This document shows, one piece after another, positions 1 to 6,145 of a stretch of 8,476 nt of DNA (positions are counted from its first letter, which is position 1; each line of letters opens with the position of its first letter). This stretch comes from Thermoplasmatota archaeon. Lineage in GTDB: Bacteria; Pseudomonadota; Gammaproteobacteria; Burkholderiales; Thiobacillaceae. Where the stretch lies: contig JAMCVR010000052.1 of assembly GCA_023475455.1 (NCBI GenBank), positions 1 to 8,476 of the forward strand, given 5' to 3'. The notes below the pieces were generated by a model. The model had not been told where the DNA came from, made no database searches, and worked only from the letters and a program-made list of their open reading frames with translations. The position numbers were made by a program, and so were the translations under genes.

Positions 1-579
1 AGTCCGGTCCTGCATCGAAATGACTGCTTTGACCGGCCCTACCCTGTATTTCGAGTTTGGTGATGGCTCAAGCCGCGCCAGCAGCTCCATCGTGCCCGTT
101 TTGAACTCACGAGCTGACAGAATTTCCGGCTTGATTGGAGAAATGATCTGCGTGGCGGCGAGTGCGGCGGTGTCCTGCAGCGGGCCTACGGTTCCCTGCG
201 TGTCAATTAAGACGCAGTCGTAATAGTCTTCGGATACTGCGGGGGAATTCAGGGCATTTCCAAGGCGCTCGCCTCGATCAATACGATGCAGGAGCCAGGT
301 TTGGAGACTGCCATCTGGATCATCCGACCGGATTACATCGAGCCCATCGATTACCGTCTGAGAGATGCAATCCTCTGTGACATACCCGGTGGTGATGACT
401 TTTGTGAGCCCAAACGGAGCTTCGCGTTTTATACGGTAATATTTCGAGAGCGCTGGCTGCACATCGGCGTCGACAAGCAGAACTCTCAGCCCCATGTCCG
501 CCATGAGTGCGCCAAGATTTGCTGCCAATGTCGTCTTGCCGACCCCGCCCTTCGTACTCAGTACAGTGAACTTGATCAT
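1..579 (-). CDS. ParA/Soj-family partition ATPase, ICE type (3' end cut by window edge)
   Basis: Deviant Walker-A ATPase of the ParA/MinD superfamily, expected to drive partition or maintenance of a mobile element. The 193 visible residues contain the Walker A box KGGVGKTT (residues 10-17), the A' segment VLLVDADVQP (33-42) and the Walker B region YDCVLIDTQG (120-129), followed by GPLQDTAALAA. The segments KYY, IDGLDVIRSDDPDGSLQTWLLH and IKPEILSAREF are, from memory, typical of the ParA encoded near one end of clc/PFGI-1-type ICEs rather than of chromosomal ParA. The start ATG (577-579) is preceded by a strong purine-rich ribosome site, GGGGAGGGA, a few bases upstream. The gene reads off the left edge, so its C-terminus is not seen. 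Its base composition is less GC-rich than everything to the right, which fits acquired DNA. Family assignment is firm; ICE membership is inferred from similarity and geometry. Confidence 0.9.
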   Translation of the reverse strand, partial: MIKFTVLSTKGGVGKTTLAANLGALMADMGLRVLLVDADVQPALSKYYRIKREAPFGLTKVITTGYVTEDCISQTVIDGLDVIRSDDPDGSLQTWLLHRIDRGERLGNALNSPAVSEDYYDCVLIDTQGTVGPLQDTAALAATQIISPIKPEILSAREFKTGTMELLARLEPSPNSKYRVGPVKAVISMQDRT

Positions 580-625
580 ATCCCTCCCCAGGTTTAACGA
601 GGGACATGGACACAACCAGTCTGAA

Positions 626-644
626 TGCTGCGGAACCCGCAGCA
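626..644. repeat. Perfect 8-bp inverted repeat upstream of ParA (operator or hairpin)
   Basis: TGCTGCGG and CCGCAGCA flank a 3-base spacer (AAC), giving a perfect dyad 47-65 bases upstream of the ParA start codon. No T-run follows on either strand, so it is not an obvious intrinsic terminator. Its position in the ParA leader suggests an operator or a structured 5' untranslated region. This is a sequence observation; function is not shown. Confidence 0.5.
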
Positions 645-833
645 GGCTTGAGTTAGCGCGTTACTCCAAAGAGTGCTATATCAGAAACCGCTAATATACA
701 TTATGCGAAGTAATCAAGGGAAACCGGAAAGCTTTGCCGGCCAGCCAACCAGCGCCGCCCGAGTCCTTGCCCGTGCTTACCGATATCCAGCGAAAACGCC
801 GTCGCTTGCCCGCATCGAATGGCATCCCGGCCA

Positions 834-861
834 TTGCGGCCTGCCGTACACCCCCTATTCT
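834..861 (+). promoter_or_regulatory. Possible weak sigma-70-like promoter upstream of polX, first copy
   Basis: TTGCGG (834-839) and TATTCT (856-861) are separated by 16 bases, 37 bases upstream of the ATG at 899. The match is modest (3/6 and 4/6 to the sigma-70 consensus), so this is only a candidate. Confidence 0.25.
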
Positions 862-898
862 TGATTAATTGAGGAAGCGCGCGCAGTCGCCTGACACC

Positions 899-1315
899 AT
901 GCCCGTCCACAACGCCGACATTGCAACCGTCTTCGAGGAAATCGCCGACCGGCTGGAAATCCAGGGCGCCAACCCCTTTCGCATCCGCGCCTACCGCAAT
1001 GCCGCGCGCACGTTGGGCGAACTGCCGCAGGAGGCGCAGGCGCTGCTGGAACAAGGCGGGGACCTGACGCGGCTGCCGGGCATCGGCGACGACCTCGCCG
1101 CCAAAATCCGGGAAATCGTCGATACCGGACATTGCAGCCTGCTCGAGCGCCTGCGGCGAAGTAATCAAGGGAAACCGGAAAGCTTTGCCGGCCAGCCAAC
1201 CAGCGCCGCCCGAGTCCTTGCCCGTGCTTACCGATATCCAGCGAAAACGCCGTCGCTTGCCCGCATCGAATGGCATCCCGGCCATTGCGGCCTGCCGTAC
1301 ACCCCCTATTCTTGA
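899..1315 (+). pseudogene. Truncated 5' copy of polX created by duplication
   Basis: The frame starts MPVHNADIATVFEEIADRLE and matches the first 86 or so residues of the downstream PolX: the small N-terminal domain with the helix-hairpin-helix LTRLPGIGDDLAAKI (residues 56-70). At the 1155/1156 junction it runs into the repeated upstream non-coding DNA and adds about 52 unrelated residues before stopping. It lacks all polymerase catalytic aspartates and the PHP domain, so it cannot act as a polymerase. It shares its presumed promoter with the second copy, so if transcribed it could yield a DNA-binding stub. It is best read as a duplication by-product. Confidence 0.85.
1285..1312 (+). promoter_or_regulatory. 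Possible weak promoter upstream of polX, second (duplicated) copy
   Basis: This is the exact repeat of the 834-861 candidate (TTGCGG, 16-base spacer, TATTCT), placed by the 451-bp duplication 37 bases upstream of the ATG at 1350. If either is a real promoter, the locus now has two. Confidence 0.25.
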
Positions 1316-1349
1316 TTAATTGAGGAAGCGCGCGCAGTCGCCTGACACC

Positions 1350-2501
1350 ATGCCCGTCCACAACGCCGACATTGCAACCGTCTTCGAGGAAATCGCCGAC
1401 CGGCTGGAAATCCAGGGCGCCAACCCCTTTCGCATCCGCGCCTACCGCAATGCCGCGCGCACGTTGGGCGAACTGCCGCAGGAGGCGCAGGCGCTGCTGG
1501 AACAAGGCGGGGACCTGACGCGGCTGCCGGGCATCGGCGACGACCTCGCCGCCAAAATCCGGGAAATCGTCGATACCGGACATTGCAGCCTGCTCGAGCG
1601 CCTGCGGCGCGAGTTGCCGCCCGCCGTCACCGAGTTGCTGCAGATTCCCGGCCTGGGGCCGAAACGGGTCAAGGCGCTGTACCACGACCTGGAGGTGCAG
1701 ACCGTCGAGCAACTTTACCGGGCCGCGCGCGACGGCCGCATCCGCGCCCTGCCCGGTTTCGGCGAAAAGACCGAGCTCAACATCCTGCAGGCGGTGGAAG
1801 CGCATGCCAGCCAGACGCGCCGCTTCAAGCTGGCGGTGGCGGCGCAGTATGCCGAGTCGCTTACCGCTTTTCTGCGCGCCGTTCCAGGTGTCGAGCAGGT
1901 GACGGTGGCCGGCAGCTTCCGCCGCATGCGCGAGACGGTGGGCGATCTCGACATCCTGGTCACCGCAACGGCAAACAGCCCGGTGATGCGGCGCTTCACC
2001 GCCTACGACGAGGTGGCCGAAATCCTGTCGGCCGGCAGTACACGTGCCAGCGTCGTCCTGAAAAGCGGCCTGCAGGTGGACCTGCGGGTGATGGCGCAGC
2101 AATCCTACGGCGCGGCGCTGCACTACTTCACCGGTTCCAAGGCCCACAATATCGCGATCCGCCGCATCGCCCAGAAGCTCGGCCTCAAGGTCAACGAATA
2201 CGGCGTGTTCCGCGGCACCGAGCGCATCGCCGGCGAGGACGAAGCCTCCGTTTATCAAAGCGTCGGTCTGCCGTACATCCCGCCGGAACTGCGCGAGGAC
2301 CGCGGCGAGATCGAGGCGGCGCGCGCCAACCGTCTGCCCAATTTAGTGGTGTTTGCCGATCTGCGCGGCGACCTGCACGCCCACACCCGCGCCACCGACG
2401 GCCACGACAGCCTGCGCGCCGCTTCAAGCTGGCGGTGGCGGCGCAGTATGCCGAGTCGCTTACCGCTTTTCTGCGCGCCGTTCCAGGTGTCGAGCAGGTG
2501 A
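1350..2501 (+). CDS. polX: PolX DNA polymerase, N-terminal polymerase half (frameshifted by a duplication)
   Basis: Family X DNA polymerases fill short gaps in repair; bacterial PolX adds a C-terminal PHP exonuclease. This 383-residue frame has genuine PolX residues 1-356 and then 27 aberrant residues. Visible are the helix-hairpin-helix segments LTRLPGIGDDLAAKI (56-70), LLQIPGLGPKRVKAL (96-110) and RALPGFGEKTELNIL (132-146). The nucleotidyltransferase motif GSFRRMRETVGDLDI has metal-binding Asp199 and Asp201, and a third, Asp244, lies in LQVDLRVM. The nucleotide-binding YFTGSKAHN is at 259-267. The frame breaks just after the first PHP motif, DLHAHT (341-346), because the 599-bp duplication is not a multiple of three. 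ATG 1350 is chosen because its N-terminus matches the family; an upstream TTG at 1320 is possible. No strong ribosome site sits close to the ATG. The polymerase core is complete, so a PHP-less polymerase could in principle be made. Confidence 0.85.
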   Translation: MPVHNADIATVFEEIADRLEIQGANPFRIRAYRNAARTLGELPQEAQALLEQGGDLTRLPGIGDDLAAKIREIVDTGHCSLLERLRRELPPAVTELLQIPGLGPKRVKALYHDLEVQTVEQLYRAARDGRIRALPGFGEKTELNILQAVEAHASQTRRFKLAVAAQYAESLTAFLRAVPGVEQVTVAGSFRRMRETVGDLDILVTATANSPVMRRFTAYDEVAEILSAGSTRASVVLKSGLQVDLRVMAQQSYGAALHYFTGSKAHNIAIRRIAQKLGLKVNEYGVFRGTERIAGEDEASVYQSVGLPYIPPELREDRGEIEAARANRLPNLVVFADLRGDLHAHTRATDGHDSLRAASSWRWRRSMPSRLPLFCAPFQVSSR

Positions 2502-3013
2502 CGGTGGCCGGCAGCTTCCGCCGCATGCGCGAGACGGTGGGCGATCTCGACATCCTGGTCACCGCAACGGCAAACAGCCCGGTGATGCGGCGCTTCACCG
2601 CCTACGACGAGGTGGCCGAAATCCTGTCGGCCGGCAGTACACGTGCCAGCGTCGTCCTGAAAAGCGGCCTGCAGGTGGACCTGCGGGTGATGGCGCAGCA
2701 ATCCTACGGCGCGGCGCTGCACTACTTCACCGGTTCCAAGGCCCACAATATCGCGATCCGCCGCATCGCCCAGAAGCTCGGCCTCAAGGTCAACGAATAC
2801 GGCGTGTTCCGCGGCACCGAGCGCATCGCCGGCGAGGACGAAGCCTCCGTTTATCAAAGCGTCGGTCTGCCGTACATCCCGCCGGAACTGCGCGAGGACC
2901 GCGGCGAGATCGAGGCGGCGCGCGCCAACCGTCTGCCCAATTTAGTGGTGTTTGCCGATCTGCGCGGCGACCTGCACGCCCACACCCGCGCCACCGACGG
3001 CCACGACAGCCTG
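1816..3013. repeat. Tandem direct duplication of 599 bp (1816-2414 and 2415-3013)
   Basis: The two units appear identical. The novel junction is 2414/2415, with a 4-base microhomology CGCG at 1816, 2415 and 3014. The unit spans PolX residues 156-355, that is most of the catalytic domain plus the first PHP motif. Because 599 is three times 199 plus 2, the second copy lies in a different frame, which breaks polX. Removing one copy restores a continuous reading frame through Leu-Arg-Asp-Met at the PHP domain start. Confidence 0.95.
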
Positions 3014-4057
3014 CGCGACATGGCGCTGGCCGCGAAGGCGCTGGGTCTGGAATATCTCGCCATCACCGAGCACTCGCGCCACCTCACCGTGGCGCACGGC
3101 CTCGACCCGCTGCGGCTGGCCCGCCAGTGCGAGGAGATCGACCGCCTCAACATGGAACTCGAAGGCATCACGCTGCTCAAGGGCATCGAGGTCGACATCC
3201 TGGAAGACGGCAGCCTCGATCTGCCGGACGACGCGCTGGGCCGGCTGGATCTGGTGGTGGGCGCGGTGCACAGCCAGTTTCATCTGTCCCGCGCCAAGCA
3301 GACCGGACGCATCCTGCGCGCGATGGACCATCCCCACTTCACGATGCTCGCCCATCCCAGCGGGCGCCTGATCGATCGGCGCGAACCCTACGATGTCGAC
3401 ATGCTGCGCATCATCCGCCATGCGAAGGAACGCGGCTGCTTTCTCGAACTCAACGCCCACCCGGAGCGCCTGGATCTGCTGGATAGCCAGTGCCAGACGG
3501 CGAAGGAGGAAGGCGTGCTGGTCAGCATCAATTCGGACGCGCACAGCAGCTTCGACTTTTCCAATCTCAAGTACGGCGTCGGTCAGGCCCGGCGCGGCTG
3601 GCTGGAAAAGGACGACGCGCTGGGCCGGCTGGATCTGGTGGTGGGCGCGGTGCACAGCCAGTTTCATCTGTCCCGCGCCAAGCAGACCGGACGCATCCTG
3701 CGCGCGATGGACCATCCCCACTTCACGATGCTCGCCCATCCCAGCGGGCGCCTGATCGATCGGCGCGAACCCTACGATGTCGACATGCTGCGCATCATCC
3801 GCCATGCGAAGGAACGCGGCTGCTTTCTCGAACTCAACGCCCACCCGGAGCGCCTGGATCTGCTGGATAGCCAGTGCCAGACGGCGAAGGAGGAAGGCGT
3901 GCTGGTCAGCATCAATTCGGACGCGCACAGCAGCTTCGACTTTTCCAATCTCAAGTACGGCGTCGGTCAGGCCCGGCGCGGCTGGCTGGAAAAGGACGAC
4001 GTGCTCAACACCCGCCCGCTGGCGACGCTGCGGCGTTTGCTCAGGCGCACGATGTAA
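2414..4057 (+). pseudogene. polX: polX remainder: repeated catalytic segment plus PHP exonuclease domain with internal duplication
   Basis: This frame resumes PolX at residue 157 in the second 599-bp unit and continues to the natural stop (TAA 4055-4057). It repeats the GSFRRMRETVGDLDI catalytic motif and YFTGS. It then carries the whole PHP phosphoesterase domain: DLHAHT, ITEHS, GIEVDI, GAVHS, LAHPSGR, ELNAHPE and SINSDAHSS, the metal-ligand motifs of a manganese-type 3'-5' exonuclease. The stretch GAVHS to SDAHS occurs twice through an in-frame 384-bp duplication. No ribosome site or convincing start codon precedes it; the first in-frame ATG within PolX-homologous sequence is at 2525. The open frame extends leftwards to 1583 only as shadow sequence. 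After removal of the two duplications inside the gene, 1350-4057 encodes 574 residues, the usual PolX length. Independent expression is unproven. Confidence 0.85.
3226..3993. repeat. In-frame tandem direct duplication of 384 bp (3226-3609 and 3610-3993)
   Basis: The two units appear identical. The junction is 3609/3610, with an 8-base microhomology GGACGACG at 3226, 3610 and 3994. The size is 128 codons, so the frame is kept and the predicted protein carries residues of about 427-554 twice. This doubles four PHP motifs (GAVHS, AHPSGR, ELNAHPE, SDAHS). The boundaries fall at a Lys/Pro-Asp-Asp position shared by DLPDDALG and EKDDVLN. Confidence 0.95.
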
Positions 4058-4061
4058 AACC

Positions 4062-4851
4062 ATGCTGACCCTGGCCCTGATCGGCGACGTCATGCTCGGC
4101 CGCGGCGTTGACGCGGCGCTCAAAAGCATGCGACCGCAGGACATGTGGGGCGACGTGCTGCCGCACCTGCTGCAGGCCGACCTGCGCATCGCCAATCTGG
4201 AATGCGCGCTGACCGCGCATACCCAGCCGTGGACGCGCACCTGGAAGATGTTCCACTTTCGCGCCGATCCCGACGCCGTGCGCTTCCTGCAGGCGGCGCG
4301 CATCGACGCCTGCTCGCTCGCCAACAATCACATCCTGGACTTCGAGGAACACGGATGCACGACACCTTGCGTACTTTGACGGCAGCCGGCATCCGCCACG
4401 CCGGCGCCGGCCTCGATCTCGAGGAGGCCGTCGCACCCGCCCTGCTCGACGTGCCCGGCGCCTCGCCCTGCCGCGTGGCGCTGCTCGCCTTCACCGACAA
4501 CGAGCCGGCCTTCGCCGCCGACGCCCGGCACCCCGGCACCCACTATCTGGAAGTCTCGCTGCAAGCTGACACGCTGGCCCGCGTGGCGGACGCAATCGCC
4601 CGGGCGCGGGAACAGGGCGCCGACCGGGTGGTGTTCTCCAACCACTGGGGCGCCAATTCGTCGAGCGCCCTTCGCCGGATTTCCGGCGATTCGCCCGGCG
4701 CGTGATCGAACTCGGGGCGGACGTGTATTACGGTCACAGTGCGCATCTCTGCCAGGGCATCGAGATCCACCGCGGCAAGCCCATCCTCTACGACACCGGC
4801 GATTTCATCGATGACTATGCCGACCGGCTGCTCCACGAGGCCCCGGCATGA
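4062..4851 (+). pseudogene. CapA/PgsA-type metallophosphatase-like gene, two frameshifts
   Basis: The family is named after poly-gamma-glutamate capsule proteins and has a metallophosphatase-like fold; its role outside capsule loci is unclear. The frame from ATG 4062 reads MLTLALIGDVMLGRGVD, NLECALT and SLANNHILDFEEHG, then loses register at about 4353-4355. One missing base turns the expected Gly-Met-His-Asp into a run ending at 4379. The second frame (MHDTLRTLTAAGIRHAGAG to VVFSNHWGAN) loses register again at about 4655-4658, where one missing base precedes FVERPSPDFRRFA. The third frame holds GHSAHLCQGIE and LYDTGDFIDDYA and ends at TGA 4849-4851. Restoring two bases gives 263 residues. 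The gene starts 4 bases after the polX stop and overlaps the next gene by ATGA, so it is a middle gene of an operon. The tail after DDYA is short for the family. Whether the shifts are real or sequencing errors is undecided. Confidence 0.85.
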
Positions 4852-5537
4852 CCGGAAAAATCGCGCCCGCCGAACTGGTGAAAAGCCGCGGCGGTCGTTA
4901 CGCAAGCGCACTCGGCATCGATCTCGCCGCGCCGGATGCGGGCGAACGCTTCAAGTGGTTTCTCGCCGCCCTGCTCTACGGCGCGCGCATTCCGGAATCG
5001 CTCGCCACCCGCAGTTGGCGCGAGTTCGCCGCGCGCGGCGTGCTCACCCCCGATCGGATCGTGGCAACCGGCTGGGACGGGCTGGTGGACATCCTCGATG
5101 CCGGCGGCTATGTGCGCTACGACTACAAGACCGCCACCAAGCTGCTCGCCGTATGCAACGCCCTGTTGTGCGATTACGGCGGCAGCCTCGATGCCCTGCA
5201 CGACGCCGCCGCCGGCGCGCGCGACCTGGAAAGCCGGCTCAAGGCCCTGGGCAAGGGGATCGGCGACACCACCGTCGGCATCTTTCTGCGCGAACTGCGC
5301 GGCATCTGGGCCTGGGCCGAGCCCCCGCTGTCGCCGCCGGCCCTGGCTGCGGCGGCCGCGCTGGGCTATCTGCGGCCTGCTGCCGATGACGCCGACCACG
5401 CGCTCCTCCGGCTGCGCCAAATATGGGCGGCCGACGGACAACCGGCAAGCGGCTTCGCCGACTTCGAATCGGCGCTGGTGCGCGAGGGGCTGCGTTTGCG
5501 CCGCCTGGCCTCACGCCGGCGCGCTTCCGTATCCTGA
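4848..5537 (+). CDS. Helix-hairpin-helix protein of unknown function, EndoIII-like
   Basis: An intact 229-residue frame. ATG 4848 overlaps the TGA of the CapA-like gene (ATGA), which suggests translational coupling, and GAGG at 4837-4840 is a well-spaced ribosome site. The predicted protein is largely helical. The segment LGKGIGDTTVGIFLREL (residues 134-150) looks like a helix-hairpin-helix hairpin followed by a helix. The N-terminal FKWFLAALLYGARIPESLA (about 30-48) recalls the start of an HhH-GPD/endonuclease III fold, where alkylated or oxidised bases are excised. I see no four-cysteine iron-sulfur cluster and cannot assign the catalytic Lys/Asp pair, so glycosylase activity is not claimed. 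The C-terminus is rich in Arg and Ala. Location in an operon with polX is compatible with a DNA repair role. Coding status is firm; function is a guess. Confidence 0.8.
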   Translation: MTGKIAPAELVKSRGGRYASALGIDLAAPDAGERFKWFLAALLYGARIPESLATRSWREFAARGVLTPDRIVATGWDGLVDILDAGGYVRYDYKTATKLLAVCNALLCDYGGSLDALHDAAAGARDLESRLKALGKGIGDTTVGIFLRELRGIWAWAEPPLSPPALAAAAALGYLRPAADDADHALLRLRQIWAADGQPASGFADFESALVREGLRLRRLASRRRASVS

Positions 5538-5538
5538 G

Positions 5539-6087
5539 CTACAGCGGCAGGTGGTGACGGCCGACGCTCACGCGCTTGGCCTGGGGACCCTCGGCGGCCA
5601 TCTCCTCGATGAACTTCACCTCATCGCCCTCCTTGAGCTGATCGAAAGTGATATTCACCAGATTGCCGAAATTGAAATACAACTCGTTGCCGTCGGCGCG
5701 CCGGATGAAACCATAACCTTCCTCGGGAACGAGGCGCGCCACCAGGCCGGTAAATTCCTGCGGGTGGGTTTTAATCTCGCGGCGAAGACGCCGGCCGTAG
5801 TCCTCGATCTGGCGCTTGGCCGCATCGAAGGCATCGCGCAGGGCGACGTACACGTCCTCGTGCCTGTCGCGGTTCACCACGAGCTCGCTTCCCGGCACGC
5901 CGATGTCGATGCGCACGTTGAAGAACCTGCCCTGATGCTTGTGCTGGTGCGGCAACTCCACCACCACCCGGCAGGACATGATGGGCTCGAAAAAAGTCTC
6001 CAGCTTGTCCGTCTTCTCGCGGATGTGCGCCTCGAGCGCTTCGGAATGTTCGATGCCACGGAACGTGATCTGCAAGGGGGTCTTCAT
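5539..6087 (-). CDS. HPF/RaiA-type ribosome-associated protein fused to a cold-shock domain
   Basis: A 182-residue protein. Residues 1-105 form the ribosome hibernation/YfiA (sigma-54 modulation) domain, starting MKTPLQITFRGIEHSEALEA, with VNRDRHEDVYVALRDAFDAAKRQI in its second half. Residues 112-176 form a cold-shock-type OB fold, with GYGFIRR (124-130) as RNP1 and NELYFNF (134-140) as RNP2. HPF-family proteins bind the 30S decoding region and silence or protect ribosomes; the added domain should bind single-stranded RNA. ATG 6085-6087 has a clear GGAGG site 8-9 bases upstream. It is the last gene after dnaK and dnaJ on the minus strand, 58 bases past the dnaJ stop. Its stop lies one base from the stop of the convergent HhH gene, leaving no room for a dedicated terminator. 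HPF-CSD fusions occur in proteobacteria; this one appears intact. Confidence 0.93.
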   Translation of the reverse strand: MKTPLQITFRGIEHSEALEAHIREKTDKLETFFEPIMSCRVVVELPHQHKHQGRFFNVRIDIGVPGSELVVNRDRHEDVYVALRDAFDAAKRQIEDYGRRLRREIKTHPQEFTGLVARLVPEEGYGFIRRADGNELYFNFGNLVNITFDQLKEGDEVKFIEEMAAEGPQAKRVSVGRHHLPL

Positions 6088-6116
6088 TCGGTTTTCCTCC
6101 GTCGCTGGTGTGAATG

Positions 6117-6136
6117 CGGCGCGCCGGAGCGCGCCG
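6117..6136 (-). promoter_or_regulatory. GC-rich perfect hairpin between dnaJ and the HPF-CSD gene
   Basis: CGGCGCGC (6117-6124) and GCGCGCCG (6129-6136) form a perfect 8-bp stem with a 4-base loop, UCCG in the minus-strand transcript. It starts 9 bases after the dnaJ stop and lies 29 bases before the next start codon. No T-run follows, so a full intrinsic terminator is unlikely. It may be an RNA processing or stability element that sets relative expression of the two genes. Confidence 0.5.
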
Positions 6137-6145
6137 AGGCCGGAA

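Larger units (their letters stand above)
580..898. other. Intergenic stretch between ParA and the first polX copy; probable ICE/chromosome boundary zone
   Basis: There is no convincing gene here. The left part (580-710) is relatively AT-rich and holds the ParA ribosome site, an inverted repeat at 626-644 and AT-rich stretches at 676-704 that could contain the divergent ParA promoter. From about 715 the DNA becomes GC-rich like the chromosome. From 705 onward the segment repeats at 1156 because of a tandem duplication. No tRNA gene or recognisable tRNA 3' end was found, so the exact element end cannot be fixed. Confidence 0.6.
705..1606. repeat. Tandem direct duplication of 451 bp (705-1155 and 1156-1606)
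   Basis: The two units appear identical throughout by eye. The novel junction is 1155/1156, and a 3-base microhomology (GCG) is shared by the unit starts at 705 and 1156 and the continuation at 1607-1609. Base 704 (T) differs from 1155 (G), which fixes the left boundary. Each unit carries the polX upstream region and roughly the first 86 codons of polX. The first copy is therefore a dead 5' fragment, while the second leads into the rest of the gene. Confidence 0.95.

Noticed and set aside
320..613. Minus-strand open frame starting MSMSLVKPGEGYDQVH
   Set aside because: It overlaps ParA in a different frame; the ParA frame has Walker A and B motifs and a strong ribosome site.
652..668. Sequence ending ACTCCA that superficially recalls a tRNA 3' end (attachment site core)
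   Set aside because: No T-loop-like GTTCGA segment or acceptor pairing is visible; the resemblance is limited to a few bases and cannot support an att call.
705..1606. Insertion sequence or transposon as the cause of the duplication
   Set aside because: No transposase, terminal inverted repeats or short target-site duplications are present; the copies are adjacent with only 3 bases of shared sequence at the junction.
855..2258. Long minus-strand open frame of 467 codons
   Set aside because: It is antisense to polX in GC-rich DNA, contains the 451-bp duplication as a repeated peptide, and has low-complexity composition with no recognisable domain. The plus strand carries clear PolX motifs.
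705..4001. CRISPR array or protein-repeat family as an explanation for the repeated DNA
   Set aside because: Units are 384-599 bp, unequal, without spacers, and are plain tandem copies of coding sequence that collapse to a normal PolX.
2942..4327. Minus-strand open frame of 461 codons opposite the PHP domain
   Set aside because: It is a shadow of polX and the CapA-like gene; its internal repeat merely mirrors the 384-bp duplication and no family motif is visible.
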